Source of the DNA: Xylogone sp. PMI_703
Lineage: Eukaryota > Ascomycota > Leotiomycetes
NCBI GenBank assembly: GCA_021399445.1
Contig: JAJTUQ010000001.1
Span: 2,418,001-2,482,000, forward strand
Reading direction: 5' to 3'
DNA length: 64,000 nucleotides
Part shown: positions 1 to 10,917 of the stretch, in pieces
Layout of the letters: every line of letters starts with the position of its first letter
How positions within the stretch are numbered: position 1 is the first letter of the stretch
Made by a program: the position numbers and the translations under genes
The notes under the pieces: model-generated
Told to the model about the DNA's origin: nothing
The model's input: the letters and a program-made list of their open reading frames with translations, nothing else
Database searches by the model: none

Positions 1-455
1 TGTGAGATCGTAGAGTTGAGGCTCCAGCTTCCCTAAAAGTAGGTCACTCCATCATAAAGGATCCACGTTTTTCCGGGGCCTCCACCTGCCAAAGAGCGAG
101 ATCGGAAAATGGGATTGCGCTTTGGCCAATATCGGCATTTAACCTCGCTCCCACCTTCCGTAATTGGTAACTCTAAGCACCACTATCCTCCTCTAACCAA
201 CGATACTCAGTTTCCAGGGTATGCGAATATGTTTAAGCAATGCCCCACAGTAGGATCCCAAGGTCCTCAAGTGGATAAGAGATAGTCCAGGTAGTGTAGA
301 GCCCTGGTGTCTAAGAAGCTCAATTGAGATGTGTATTTAGGAGTTTTAGCTTTATATGATTTTTGTTTTTGGATTTTAAGGATCTTATCCAGGTACATCT
401 TTCACTGCCCAAGAACCTAGATATCATAGATCACATAAATTGCTTTGTTTAAGAC
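1..455. promoter_or_regulatory. Upstream region of the xylose-reductase-like gene
   Basis: No open frame of note and no recognised element. The last 120 bases are AT-rich and lead directly to the start codon at 456, so this is most simply the promoter and 5' leader of the aldo-keto reductase gene. The left part is cut by the window edge and could hold the end of another transcript. Confidence 0.4.
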
Positions 456-1565
456 ATGGCAACTTCCAAGGTAATAACATTAGCTTCCGGACATCAAATG
501 CCTCTGGTTGGCTTTGGACTATGGAAAGTTAATAGAGACACTTGTGCGGATACCGTATATGAGGTTTGTTGTGACTATTATTTTGTTATCCTTTAACTGA
601 CATGGTAAAGGCCATCAAAACTGGTTATCGCCTCTTCGATGGTGCCTATGATTACCAGAATGAAGCTGAAGCTGGTGCTGGTATTAGACGGGCTATATCT
701 GAGGGTATCGTCAAAAGAGAGGACATATTCATCACGACCAAGCTCTGGAATAATTATCATGCTAAAGAACATACCCTCGAAATGGGCAGAAAGCAGAATA
801 AGACTTGGGGGCTCGGCTACATTGACCTCTTTCTGATTCATTTTCCATGCGCTCTGGAATACATCAGCCCAGAAAAAAGAAGATATCCTGTAAGTATTGA
901 CGCTATGAGTACAGAGATTTGAAATCTTTGAATAAGCTGTAATTAAACTGATCAACGTTTATTAGGCGTGGTGGATGGATGATGCCGGCACTGTCAAGAA
1001 AGCCAATGTTCCCATCCACGAGACCTGGCAAGCCATGGAATCACTTGTCGATGAAGGTATCGCCCATTCAATTGGAATTTCCAATGCCCAAGCCCAACTT
1101 CTTTATGACATGCAAACCTACGCACGGCATCCAATTTCTTCTCTACAAATTGAACATCATCCCTACCTTGTACAGGCAGAGCTTATCGCCATGGCACAAG
1201 AGAATAACATTGCTGTAACTGCTTATTCATCGTTTGGGCCACAGAGCTTTTTAGAACTGGGGCCTGATTTCCGGAAACGGGCTGTAGATACGCCCTTACT
1301 ATTTGACCATGAAGTTGTGAGATCAATTTCAAAACGATGTGGGAGGACTCCTGCCCAAGTTTTACTTAGATGGGCTACACAGAGAGGCATAGCGGTTATT
1401 CCAAAGTCAAATAATCAAACTAGGTTGAAGGAAAACTTGGATGTTGCCGATGGATGGGAGCTACAAAAGGACGAGCTGGAGGCAATTAGTGCTTTAGATA
1501 AAGGCTTGAGGTTTAACGATCCTGGATTTTACTTGCCGAACTATCCATTACGTATATTCGCCTGA
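456..1565 (+). CDS. D-xylose reductase-type aldo-keto reductase
   Basis: Three exons, 456-563, 611-889 and 966-1565, give 328 residues, the normal length for the AKR2 xylose reductase family. The start is the ATG at 456; the first exon supplies the conserved [14 protein letters not shown] strand. The catalytic tetrad is complete: Asp46 and Tyr51 (FDGAYDY), Lys80 (TTKLW) and His113 (LIHFP). The NADPH-phosphate region KSNNQTR and the C-terminal GLRFNDP signature are also present. By family knowledge the enzyme reduces aldopentoses such as D-xylose or L-arabinose to the pentitol with NAD(P)H in the cytosol. Introns of 47 and 76 nt have GT..AG borders. Neighbours include a polyol dehydrogenase and a xylulose-5-phosphate-using transketolase type, which supports a pentose role. 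The exact sugar is inferred, not shown. Confidence 0.9.
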
Positions 1566-2277
1566 GAGATAGAGTACAGTTTATAATATCATTAAGTTCG
1601 CTATTTATTATTTATAAGTGACTAGATTCATTCTTCTCGGAATACTTTGCTACATTATCATGACCTTGTAATGAAGTCATTAAGAGGCGAGGTACTTATA
1701 TATAAGTTCTTTGACTAGGAAAATTAAAATACCAATGAAATCTTTTGACTACAATCCAAATTTTTAGATATGTCGATTATTGGGATTAGAAACATTAGTA
1801 TGAATACTGATGATAAACTTTTTGTAGAATTTGAAAACCTATCATAGTACGCCGATAATTCTGCTCTCGACCCCTCTATCACCCCTCCTTCGAAAACACA
1901 GCTGCCAAGTCTTGCCATCAATATGAGATCTGCTTTGACTCCCCAGTTTGAGAGTTGAACCCCTCCAGCGCTTACAACTTCCAAACTTGGCCCCCCACTA
2001 CAGGACTCACTGAAATACCACACTGGCCCGGACAACAGCATGGATAAGGCATACCTAATAGTAATTAATCCTGATGTAACTAAACAGCAGTATTCGCTTT
2101 ATGTTTCTTCCGAAATTTCGTCATTCAAATAAAATCTTGAGAAATTAAAGAACTTCTTTGTATAAGCTGAAGAATGTCGTTGGTATTGTAACTCCTCTTG
2201 TAATACAACAATCATATTGCAAGTGCTTTTGAGACGGTTGCTTCTACAGCTTGAGTTACCAGCGTTAGCACGGCGAT
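1566..2277. promoter_or_regulatory. Intergenic, 3' end of reductase and promoter of transketolase
   Basis: 712 bases of AT-rich DNA between two genes on the same strand. A 105-residue open frame on the minus strand (1724-2041) begins at an ATG but matches nothing I know and is not accepted. No repeat or RNA gene seen. Confidence 0.4.
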
Positions 2278-4493
2278 ATGGGGTCTATTGAGAATAACAT
2301 GAGCAACACCGTCATAGACGATGCCGAAAACCAAAAGGGCAGCATAGATCTGTCCGCACACCATGATCTTGCGCTCAAATCATTTAGACTGCTCATTGCA
2401 GACCTCTGCCAGCAATTCAATGGCGGCCATCCTGGGTACGCGAACTAAAGTCAGAAGTATCCTGAAATCTTGTCTAACTATTAAATCACAGGGGCGCTAT
2501 TGGTATGGCCGCAATTGGCATTGCTTTATGGCGATATACAATGAGATATGCACCTTTATCTCCAACTTGGTTTAATCGGGATCGATTCGTCCTTTCAAAT
2601 GGGCATACATGCCTGTTTCAATACACATTTCTACATCTCACTGGTTATCGAGCTATGACATTTGACCAATTGAAGTCATACCACTCAAAGCGCGAGGATG
2701 CATTATGCCCAGGGCACCCCGAAATTGAACATGAAGGTATTGAAGTAACTACAGGGCCTCTCGGACAAGGCGTTGCAAATGCGGTTGGTTTAGCAGTGGC
2801 TACAAAACATCTAGTGGCTGAGTACAACAGACCTGGGTACGAAGTTGTCTGGAATCATACTTGGTGCATGATTGGAGATGCCTGTCTTCAAGAAGGCGTG
2901 GCGCTTGAAGCTATCTCTCTCGCTGGTCACTGGAAATTAAACAACCTTACAATAATCTATGACAATAATCAAGTCACTTGTGATGGATCCGTGGACTTAA
3001 CGAATACTGAAGACATTAACGCAAAAATGAGGGCTACTGGCTGGGATGTGATTGATATTGAGGACGGTTGCTTCGACATTACCAGTATCGTGAATGCACT
3101 AGCAAAAGCGAGAAATGCAGAACGACCAACCTTTATCAACGTCAGAACTGTCATAGGTCTTGGAAGTGCAGTTGCAGGAGATGCTGCAGCTCATGGTGCA
3201 GCTTTTGGGGCCGCAGATGTAGCAAACATGAAGAAAGCATACGGTTTCAATCCAGATGAGCACTTTGTCATCCCAGACGCTATTCGAGAATTCTATAGCG
3301 ACTTACCCCAGAGAGGAGAAAAGTTCGTGGCCGACTGGGAGGCTACGGTTGCATCATACTCAGAAGCTTACCCTGATCTGTCAAGAGAGTTCAAGGCTCG
3401 AATGAATGGCGACCTCCCAGAAAACTGGCAGTCTCTCATTCCAACAACATTTCCTACTACACCTACAGCTTCTCGTGCTTCGTCAGGACTGGCATTTAAT
3501 CCAATTGCAGAAGCTGTGAAATCCTTCATGGTTGGAACTGCAGATCTGTCTCCATCCGTGCACATGACCTGGAAAGGAAAAGTCGACTTCCAAAATCCAG
3601 ATGTGAAGCCGCATTGCGGAATCAATGGTTCATATTCAGGACGGTATATCCACTATGGCGTAAGAGAACACGCTATGGCTGCCATTGCCAACGGGCTTGC
3701 GGCGTTTAGCCCGAATACAATCATCCCAGTGACATCCAGCTTCTTCATGTTCTACCTCTACGCGGCACCTGCGGTTCGAATGGGAGCTCTACAACGATTA
3801 CAAGTTATCCATGCAGCTACTCACGACTCAATAGGTATAGGAGAAGACGGACCGACTCACCAACCCCTCGAGTTAGCAACCTTGTACCGAGCCATGCCCA
3901 ATATACAATACATTCGTCCCGGTGATAGCGAAGAAACCGCTGGTGCATGGATCGTAGCTATTAAGTCGAAGACGACCCCGACAATCATCTCCACCTCTCG
4001 ACATAAATTACCGCAATATGCTCCAAAAACTAATCGCCAAAAGATAGCTTGCGGTGCCTACGTCCTCGAAGAAGTTGATGCTGAAAATGCTGATTTAACT
4101 ATTATTGGTGTCGGCGCTGAACTCTCCATAGCTCTCAACCTTGCCGCTCTCCTCCGTTCTTCACCCTATAGCCTTCGGGTCAGAGTAGTTTCCTTCCCAT
4201 GCCATCGTCTTTTCGAGGCTCAAAGCATAGAATATAGGCGTGATGTTCTAAAGCGGCATCTCAACATACCTGCGGTAGTTATTGAGCCTTATACAGCTCT
4301 TGGATGGGAGAGATATGCGGATGCTGCATTCTGCATGAGCACGGATCGATTTGGTCATAGTCTTCCGGGGCCGGAGGCGTATAAGTATTTCGGGTTCCAT
4401 GCTGATGAGAACATGGCTAGTAAAGTCATAGATTTCTTGAACAAGTGGAGGAGTGGAGAGGTATTGAGAGGAGAGTTTGTAGAGTTGAGGTAA
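2278..4493 (+). CDS. Dihydroxyacetone synthase-type transketolase
   Basis: Two exons, 2278-2435 and 2492-4493, encode 719 residues. The intron splits the conserved His-Pro-Gly-Gly-Ala stretch of the thiamine site. Clear landmarks are the substrate segment CPGHPEIEHEGIEVTTGPLGQG, the thiamine-diphosphate motif GDACLQEG followed by YDNNQVTCDGSVD (about residues 180-215), the pyrimidine-domain segment SGRYIHYGVREH, and THDSIGIGEDGPTHQP. These match formaldehyde transketolase (dihydroxyacetone synthase) better than ordinary cytosolic transketolase, which reads GDGCLQEG and YDDNKITIDG. The family moves a two-carbon unit from xylulose 5-phosphate to an aldehyde. The C-terminus is Glu-Leu-Arg, not an SKL-type PTS1, so peroxisomal import by that signal is not expected. 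Its place beside pentose genes suggests it draws on xylulose 5-phosphate; the acceptor here is unknown. Confidence 0.9.
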
Positions 4494-4742
4494 GGTGGAG
4501 GAAGCCATTTCATTGTTAGGTTGGTTTTAGCATATAAGCTAGGCGTACTGTATGATATCATCAGGTTCATCATAAATATTTAAGAGACCACAAAGACATA
4601 GAAGATAGTCCATAGGCCGTTCTTGAAGATTACATTGATCTCTATCTCTCTATTTCATGATGTGATATTATCATATATACGCCCTTCATGGTCATTGTCC
4701 TTCAATTCTATATCCAAACATAAAAGCCCATAATTCCTTCCT

Positions 4743-6080
4743 TTAAAAAGATACAGGAATCTCATCATCTACAATCATCACCTTGATGCTTTCTCTCTTC
4801 AGGTCGGCAACTAATTCCATCGCCTCAGTCGCACGTTCAAGTGGAAAGCGATGCGTCACCAGGCTGTCAAGATTCAAAATTCCTCCACTCAGAGCCATGA
4901 TTCCAGCGGGCCATGTATCGCGGTACCGGTTGATAAATTTTAAATTGATCTATAAACAGGATGTTAGCATCGGCATTATTAGACTGAATATGACACTCAC
5001 TTCTGCAAGGCTGATGTGCATAAAGGGGAGGTTATTAACAATCGCTTTCCCAACCCCAATTACCATCACAGTTCCGCCTCTTCTACACGTGTAAGTTGCT
5101 GTAATGATACTGCTTTCCACACCAGTGCATTCAAGGACAGTATCCGGCGCATTATACTCGTTTGTCCATATACCATCACCACCTTTCGATCCTACTTCAA
5201 AAAGCTCTCTGATACCTGCTGCATTGCCTTCGTCATCTAGATCCTTTCGAATTAAATATGTCTTGCAACTCGGTACAAACTTCTTCGCAAATTCAAGTCT
5301 TTCCTCATTTACATCGGTAATTACAATTGGATGTGCACCACTTGCTCTCGCAGCCGCCAGCGCAACAAGTCCAATTGGACCAGCACCATGAATTGAGACA
5401 GCTCGACCAAGAAGACTTCGTTGGCAGGACGAAATACCATGCATAACAACACTCAGAGGTTCCAGTAAAGCACCTTGCTCATATGAAATATCGTCTGGAA
5501 TCTTGTGCACCCATTTCGCAGGATGTACCTTGTATCGTTGGGCAGACCCCGCATGTGGATATACTCCCGCAAAGACCACACTTTCGCACAGGTTATATCG
5601 TCCTGATGTGCAGAGAAAACAGGACATGCATGGCACTCCGGGTTCGATAGCTATTCGGTCACCAGGTTTTAGATCTGTGACGGCGGAGCCAACTTGCAGG
5701 ATTTGGCCAGCAGCTTCGTGGCCTAAGATGCAGTCTCCTTCAACTCGGAGGGAGCCAATACATCCTGTTTTCCAGAAATGTATATCACTACCGCAAATAC
5801 CCGTAGCTCTGACATGAATAAGAACTTGATCTGGTTGGAGGACTGACACTGGTGTTGACGGCACGAGTTTGATTCTGTGGTCTGCTGTTACCTGGAGAGA
5901 GGGATTGGGAAGGTTGAATTCTGGCGTAGGCGTCGCAGTTGTCTGCGCACTCAAAGAGTTGGATGTTATTCCATTAGTCCCAGAGGAAGTATCCTTATGG
6001 TAGCGACCATTGGTAGTTAGAGTTGATTTCAGAGAATCCGTTAATGACCCGTCCAAGGGAAGCTCTATCGACGGAGACAT
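4743..6080 (-). CDS. L-arabinitol 4-dehydrogenase-like zinc alcohol dehydrogenase
   Basis: Two exons on the minus strand, 6080-5001 and 4949-4743, give 428 residues; the intron is 4950-5000. The open frame extends upstream to a TTG, but the first ATG is at 6080 with A at -3. After an unusual Ser/Thr-rich N-terminal extension of roughly 60 residues comes a medium-chain dehydrogenase: catalytic zinc ligands Cys96 (GICGSD) and His121-Glu122 (LGHEAAG), the structural zinc cysteines 151, 154, 157 and 165, and the Rossmann motif GAGPIG. The HFWKTGCIG and EGDCILGHE segments resemble fungal L-arabinitol 4-dehydrogenase and xylitol dehydrogenase. The family oxidises pentitols to ketopentoses with NAD. 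It is transcribed convergently with the transketolase. The polyol preference cannot be settled by eye. Confidence 0.88.
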
Positions 6081-6743
6081 GGTTTGAAGATGCAGAACAA
6101 ATAACAACAAGACAACACCACAGCAGCACTAAGTGTGAATGGAGGATCCTGAGCAGTAAGGTAAATAGTTTATTTGCTTTCAGAAGTGGCACATGGAGTG
6201 CAGGAATAGTCGCAAAACTAAGTTATTCGTGCAGAGAAGAAAGACATGGAGATCTACGGGCAGCAATTCTTCCGGAGCAACTGATTTGCGCTCGTTTGGC
6301 AACACCATCAATAACACTCACATAGAAAATACGTTCTAGATCTAGATTGAATAGAGGCACTGCAAGCATGTCTGTTGAGGGGTCAACCTCCACAAGGGAG
6401 AAGCATTGTATTATCTGGTGGGGCATCTGCATGTGGCGAGATCAGATTAGGAAGTTGGAGCCACTGCATTCCGTCCTCGGATAGAAAGGAAAGCACTCCT
6501 CTGCTCTTCCACTAAAGCAATCTGATGCCATAACCTTCCGCATCGGCACGTCAATTGATATAGATCCACACTCTGTGTTTGAATTATCGCACTGCAGAGA
6601 CCCGCAGTCCCTCAAAGCCTGCGGATTGGTTGTCCCTTCCTTCAGCACGTGGCTGCCACGCTTGGACTGGGGGTTGATACCTCTATTTCCTTTCCTGGCC
6701 GTGTAGCCATCAGGCCCAGGTCTAGACATAGCCTGCGATAAAG
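6081..6743. promoter_or_regulatory. Divergent intergenic region, polyol dehydrogenase / regulator
   Basis: 663 bases separate the divergent start codons at 6080 (minus) and 6744 (plus), so both promoters must lie here. Short overlapping open frames on both strands are not conserved-looking. I searched this stretch on both strands for a C-x2-C-x6-C zinc cluster that could belong to the downstream regulator and did not find a convincing one. Confidence 0.5.
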
Positions 6744-8225
6744 ATGGCATATTCGTCCTTGTTTGGGATGGACCTGCAACCCTCCACAGAGACGACCCTG
6801 CTCTCTCCGGAATCCTTCTCGACGTTTGATGAATATGCTTCTAACCCCCGGTTTCAAGAGCTACAGGAAGAGCTGCGATCTCTGTTGTTCATTGGAGCCA
6901 ACAGCAATGCTCCAACACGTTCGGCAAGTCCTATACAGGATGACCGCGATGGCCAGGACTCGAGCTTTATCCCACAGCATAATAGTGAACAATATCCCTT
7001 AGTCAGACAAGATATCATGAGAAGCATTGTCTCTACTATGAAGAGGGTCGAGTATCTCAAAATCTGGACAACCGAATGCGCACCTTGGTTAGACATGTTT
7101 GATAGTGCTCGTCACTTTGGCATTCAGGTTCCAATCATAGCGCAGAGCTGTCCCACATTGCTGTATGCTATGCTAGCACTCTCTGCCCGGCAGATTGAGC
7201 GCCATCGCGGGCTAAAAGGAGCTCACGAGAGCCTGGAGTTGTATCAAGAATCAATCAGGCTCCTCCATCCACTACTTGAAGCTAGGGATACAAAGAGCTT
7301 GGTTACTACATGCATTCTGTGTTGCCTTGAGATGATGAGTGTCAGTCCTCGTGATTGGAGACGGCACATTGAAGGTTGTGTGGCACTCTTCCTCTCCTTT
7401 GGGGTTCACGGATTCTCTGGAGGATTACTGCAAGCCGTTTTCTGGTGCTTTGCCAGAATGGATCTCTGTGGGGCAATAATATCGGATGGTGCCGAACCAA
7501 CTGTCCTACCCATTAACAAATGGGTCGCTATTTCGGATGACCTGCTGGCTGGGTCACCAGGAGAACCCGAGGAGATTCAAGAAGCAAACATCATCCGCGA
7601 CAACTTTATACAAAGAGGCAAAGTAGTACCAGATATGTATGCTAACTACGCCGTGTACCTATGTGCTAAGGTCTGCAATCTAGTCTCAGCCTACACCAGG
7701 CATGTTGAACTCGGCGAGTATAATTTCTGCGCCGGCGAAGGATTCCAATCACATTGGTTCCATCTATGGACTGAGCTCCACACTTGGGTTGCCGAACGTT
7801 GCAAACCCCTTATACCCATCAAGACCGTCCCCGCTAATGGAAAAACGAGGCTCTTCCCAGATATATTCTACGTCCATTGGGCTGCGATATCCAGCAACCA
7901 ACTTTATCACACAGCATGCATCATGATGTTGGAGATTAAGCCATTCAGTATCACACTCGAACAGTCGTCTCCAACAGCGTCAGCACTCTGGCACGCGAGG
8001 AGAGTCGTCGGCATTTCTAACACCAATTCTCATCGCGGTTGCTTGAATAACGCCATTCAGCCTCTGTATGTGGCAGGTAGGTTGTTAAGTCACAGGAGTG
8101 AACATGAGGCAATTATCAAGCTTATCAAAAGAATTGAAGAAACAACGGGATGGGGTGCGTGTTGGAGGATCAAGGACCTTGAAGAAGCGTGGGGATACGA
8201 GCGGAACAGCCTCCTTCAGTCATAA
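6744..8225 (+). CDS. Fungal transcription-factor-domain protein without visible zinc cluster
   Basis: Single open frame of 493 residues from the ATG at 6744; an in-frame TAG lies 15 bases upstream, so the N-terminus cannot simply be extended. The middle (about residues 110-240, with QSCPTLLYAMLALSARQIER and TTCILCCLEMMSV) and the C-terminal segment resemble the Fungal_trans_2/ARCA-like regulatory domain usually found behind a Zn2Cys6 DNA-binding cluster. No such cluster is present in the frame or recognisable upstream. It could be a regulator whose first exon was missed, a truncated factor, or a domain-only partner protein. It lies between the polyol dehydrogenase and the permease and is a natural candidate regulator of the block, but this is inference. 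Confidence 0.75.
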   Translation: MAYSSLFGMDLQPSTETTLLSPESFSTFDEYASNPRFQELQEELRSLLFIGANSNAPTRSASPIQDDRDGQDSSFIPQHNSEQYPLVRQDIMRSIVSTMKRVEYLKIWTTECAPWLDMFDSARHFGIQVPIIAQSCPTLLYAMLALSARQIERHRGLKGAHESLELYQESIRLLHPLLEARDTKSLVTTCILCCLEMMSVSPRDWRRHIEGCVALFLSFGVHGFSGGLLQAVFWCFARMDLCGAIISDGAEPTVLPINKWVAISDDLLAGSPGEPEEIQEANIIRDNFIQRGKVVPDMYANYAVYLCAKVCNLVSAYTRHVELGEYNFCAGEGFQSHWFHLWTELHTWVAERCKPLIPIKTVPANGKTRLFPDIFYVHWAAISSNQLYHTACIMMLEIKPFSITLEQSSPTASALWHARRVVGISNTNSHRGCLNNAIQPLYVAGRLLSHRSEHEAIIKLIKRIEETTGWGACWRIKDLEEAWGYERNSLLQS

Positions 8226-8960
8226 ATGGAGAACAGTGAAGGTTGGACTGGTACAAACTTCACAACTTAATACACTGCGACGCAGGCATCCTTAGGAAAA
8301 TAGATGAGGCGGGAGTTGGGGTTTATGCTATTCTACTACGCTGGTGAGTCCCTTACTGCTTCGAGTTCTTCATGAAAAAGCATATGAGAGCAAGTATGCC
8401 ATCCATTTGCTTCCAGAACTGCTACTGATTTACTTTCGTAAGAATGTACTGGCGACGAAGGAGTTTGAATCAAGACGATATAAATCTCGATCCACTCAGT
8501 GATGGTGGAGAGGTTTCCTGAATCAGTTATTATTGGTCAAGGACATGCCCAGTTCCACCTCAGCCGGCATCTTTCCAAACTCCTCATCAGAGGCGTTCCC
8601 CGTGCTCTTGGCAATAAACTGATGTTTCCTTCTGAAGAGTTTCTATTACAGCAGCTTTTGTATATTGGTGATACTCTACTCTTGCGACTGGCTGGTGTTG
8701 TCTTCGGACAAGACCTAGCAAAAGAGCAATTTCGCCAGGAAATGGCGTCATCCAGTAGCCTTTTTCGTGCGTTTCCCAATCGGGGAAAAATGCCACCACC
8801 GCCACACCTCTGAGGCTTTGCATGCGCCCTTGCAGTTCCAGGACATGCAAGTTCATATATATTTAATGGTTCTAAGCTGATATCATATCGTCTTTCTCAT
8901 CTCTGCCAGAGGTCTTGACAAGTAGCGACATCAATTGGCTCCCCAATCTTGCTATCGGAA
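8226..8960. promoter_or_regulatory. Intergenic region upstream of the permease
   Basis: 735 bases. Open frames on both strands around 8500-8850 are about 80-105 codons, lack recognisable motifs and mostly start at non-ATG codons. A TATA-like run sits near 8856-8866, about 100 bases before the permease start codon. Nothing else seen. Confidence 0.35.
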
Positions 8961-10604
8961 ATGGCCGCCTACAAGCAGTCAGATCCCACCTTCGGGGTAC
9001 CCTCTCACAACCAAGAGGGTATTGTCAGGGATAGTGCACGCGCACTTGACCCTGAATCCGGTGTCAAGAGAGGTCTAGCAACTCGCCATCTCAGCATGAT
9101 GGCTCTGGCAGGTATCATCGGTCCGGGTCTGTTGGTAGGCTCAGGAGGAGCATTAGCTAATGGCGGCCCTGCTTCGTTGATCATCGGGTTCGGCGTTGTG
9201 GGCATCATCGCCTTCAGTATCATGCAATCCCTGGGCGAGATGACAACTCTGTATCCCAGCGGTGGTGCCTTCACACACTTGGCTGACCGCTTCGTTGACA
9301 AAGCATTCGGAGTCACAGTGGGCTGGAACTATTTCATTATCTGGTTTGCGGTCTTGGCCAATGAGTACAACACCATCTGCTCCATCCTTACCTTCTGGTC
9401 TGATAAAGTTCCGCTATGGGGCTACTTTCTCCTGCTATGGTTTGCATTTACAGCATTTCAACTTCTGGGAGTGACAGCATTTGGAGAAGCTGAATTTTGG
9501 CTAGCACTTATCAAACTAACCGGCCTGGTTGCCTTTTTCTTCTTTGCTATTATCTACGCAAGCGGCGGTATAATTGGACAAGATCATGCCTTGGGTTTCC
9601 AGTATTGGCATAATCCGGGTGCCTTTCCTCATGGATTCCGCGGAGTAGCCACCGTTTTTGTCTTTTGCTCAACATTTTATGCTGGAGTTGAGTCTGTGGC
9701 AGTTGCCGCCACAGAAACCAGAAATCCTTCCAAGGCAGTGCCATTAGCCATCAGACAGGTTGTATGGCGTATTCTCTTCATATACATGGGCAGTGCGTTT
9801 TTCTTTGGCCTCGTCTGCCCTTCAAATGCCGATGGCCTTGCCAATGGAGCATCTCGAGCCCTGAAATCCCCTATGACAATCGCGATACAGAACGCAGGCT
9901 GGCAGGGTGGTGTCCATCTTATCAATGCCTTCATTCTTGCAACATGCCTATCAGCCATCAATGCATCGATCTACATCGGATCCCGCACAATCCTATTTAT
10001 GGCGCAAGATGGAAAGGCACCGCGGTTCCTTGGATGGACCAACTCCCGTGGTGTTCCTGTCCCAGCAATTATATTCACAAATGTATTTGGCGCCCTCTCT
10101 ATGATGAATGTTAGCACAGGTGCCGGCAAAGCATACGGCTACATTGTCAACTTATCTGGTGTCTCAACTTTCTTGGTCTGGGGAGCTATATCCTATACCC
10201 ATATCCGTTTCAGACAGGCATGGGCGTATCAAGGCCGAAGCCCAAACGAACTACCATTCAAGTCACTCTGGCACCCTTGGAACGCATATTTTGGCGTTTT
10301 TTCAAACGTATTCCCCGCCTTCGTTCAAGGGTGGCAGACTTTAAGCCCCTTTGACGCCGGTAATTTTGTTGATGCATATATTCTACTACCGCTATTCCCT
10401 CTGATCTACTTTGCATTTAAGTTATGGAAGAGGACTAGGTTCTGGAGCCTAGGCGAGATTGATTTGGATAGTGGTAGGCGGGAAGACTTGGATAAGGCTA
10501 TCCAGGAGGTTAATGAAGGCATTTTTAGCGAGATTGATGAACGCGTTAGTGCGGATAGTCACTCACGAAAGCCTTTGTGGAAGAGACTATGGGAAAACTT
10601 TTGA
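8961..10604 (+). CDS. Amino-acid permease (APC superfamily, YAT-type)
   Basis: Intron-free frame of 547 residues. The frame opens at a TTG at 8949; the first ATG is 8961. The N-terminal cytosolic part leads into the hallmark first helix (RHLSMMALAGIIGPGLLVGSGGALANGGP), then SLGEMTTLYPSGGAF, and about twelve hydrophobic segments in total, the layout of fungal amino-acid permeases that import amino acids by proton symport at the plasma membrane. Further family landmarks are the FYAGVESVAVAATETRNPSKAVP loop and SRTILFMAQDGKAPRFLGWTNSRGVPVPA. The charged C-terminal tail of about 60 residues is cytosolic. Substrate is not predictable here. Its position next to sugar-type catabolic genes is odd for an amino-acid transporter; it may be unrelated to them or carry an amine or amino compound. 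Confidence 0.92.
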   Translation: MAAYKQSDPTFGVPSHNQEGIVRDSARALDPESGVKRGLATRHLSMMALAGIIGPGLLVGSGGALANGGPASLIIGFGVVGIIAFSIMQSLGEMTTLYPSGGAFTHLADRFVDKAFGVTVGWNYFIIWFAVLANEYNTICSILTFWSDKVPLWGYFLLLWFAFTAFQLLGVTAFGEAEFWLALIKLTGLVAFFFFAIIYASGGIIGQDHALGFQYWHNPGAFPHGFRGVATVFVFCSTFYAGVESVAVAATETRNPSKAVPLAIRQVVWRILFIYMGSAFFFGLVCPSNADGLANGASRALKSPMTIAIQNAGWQGGVHLINAFILATCLSAINASIYIGSRTILFMAQDGKAPRFLGWTNSRGVPVPAIIFTNVFGALSMMNVSTGAGKAYGYIVNLSGVSTFLVWGAISYTHIRFRQAWAYQGRSPNELPFKSLWHPWNAYFGVFSNVFPAFVQGWQTLSPFDAGNFVDAYILLPLFPLIYFAFKLWKRTRFWSLGEIDLDSGRREDLDKAIQEVNEGIFSEIDERVSADSHSRKPLWKRLWENF

Positions 10605-10917
10605 ATATCCCTTATTAGTAGGTTTCTGGAGAACTTATACTAATGTAGAATAGTCAATATTGATACCCAAATTTGAATACTATACAGAATTTGTTATGCT
10701 TGGATAGTTACTGATGCTTCCATTCAATACCCAATTTAGTAATCTCTTGTAATACAACTAAATCGAGAAATATTTATTCCTTCCCATCCGGCTCTCTGCT
10801 ACTAAATAGTAACTACTTCCCAAAACCAAACCGTAGAGCTCAGGCACTAGGTTTTACCTAGCATAATATTATCCCCCTTGAAAAGCAAAATAACATACAA
10901 CTACCTTCTTCTGACTA
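10605..10917. other. Convergent intergenic spacer
   Basis: 313 bases of AT-rich DNA between the converging permease and serine hydrolase genes. It must contain both 3' ends. No other feature seen. Confidence 0.4.

Noticed and set aside
6360..6480. A short plus-strand frame (CMWRDQIRKLEP) that faintly recalls a Zn2Cys6 cluster before the regulator at 6744
   Set aside because: Only one of the six required cysteines is present and the frame stops; no splice pair joins it to the regulator.
8499..8856. Open frames on both strands between regulator and permease
   Set aside because: Short, starting at non-ATG codons, no motifs; more likely chance.
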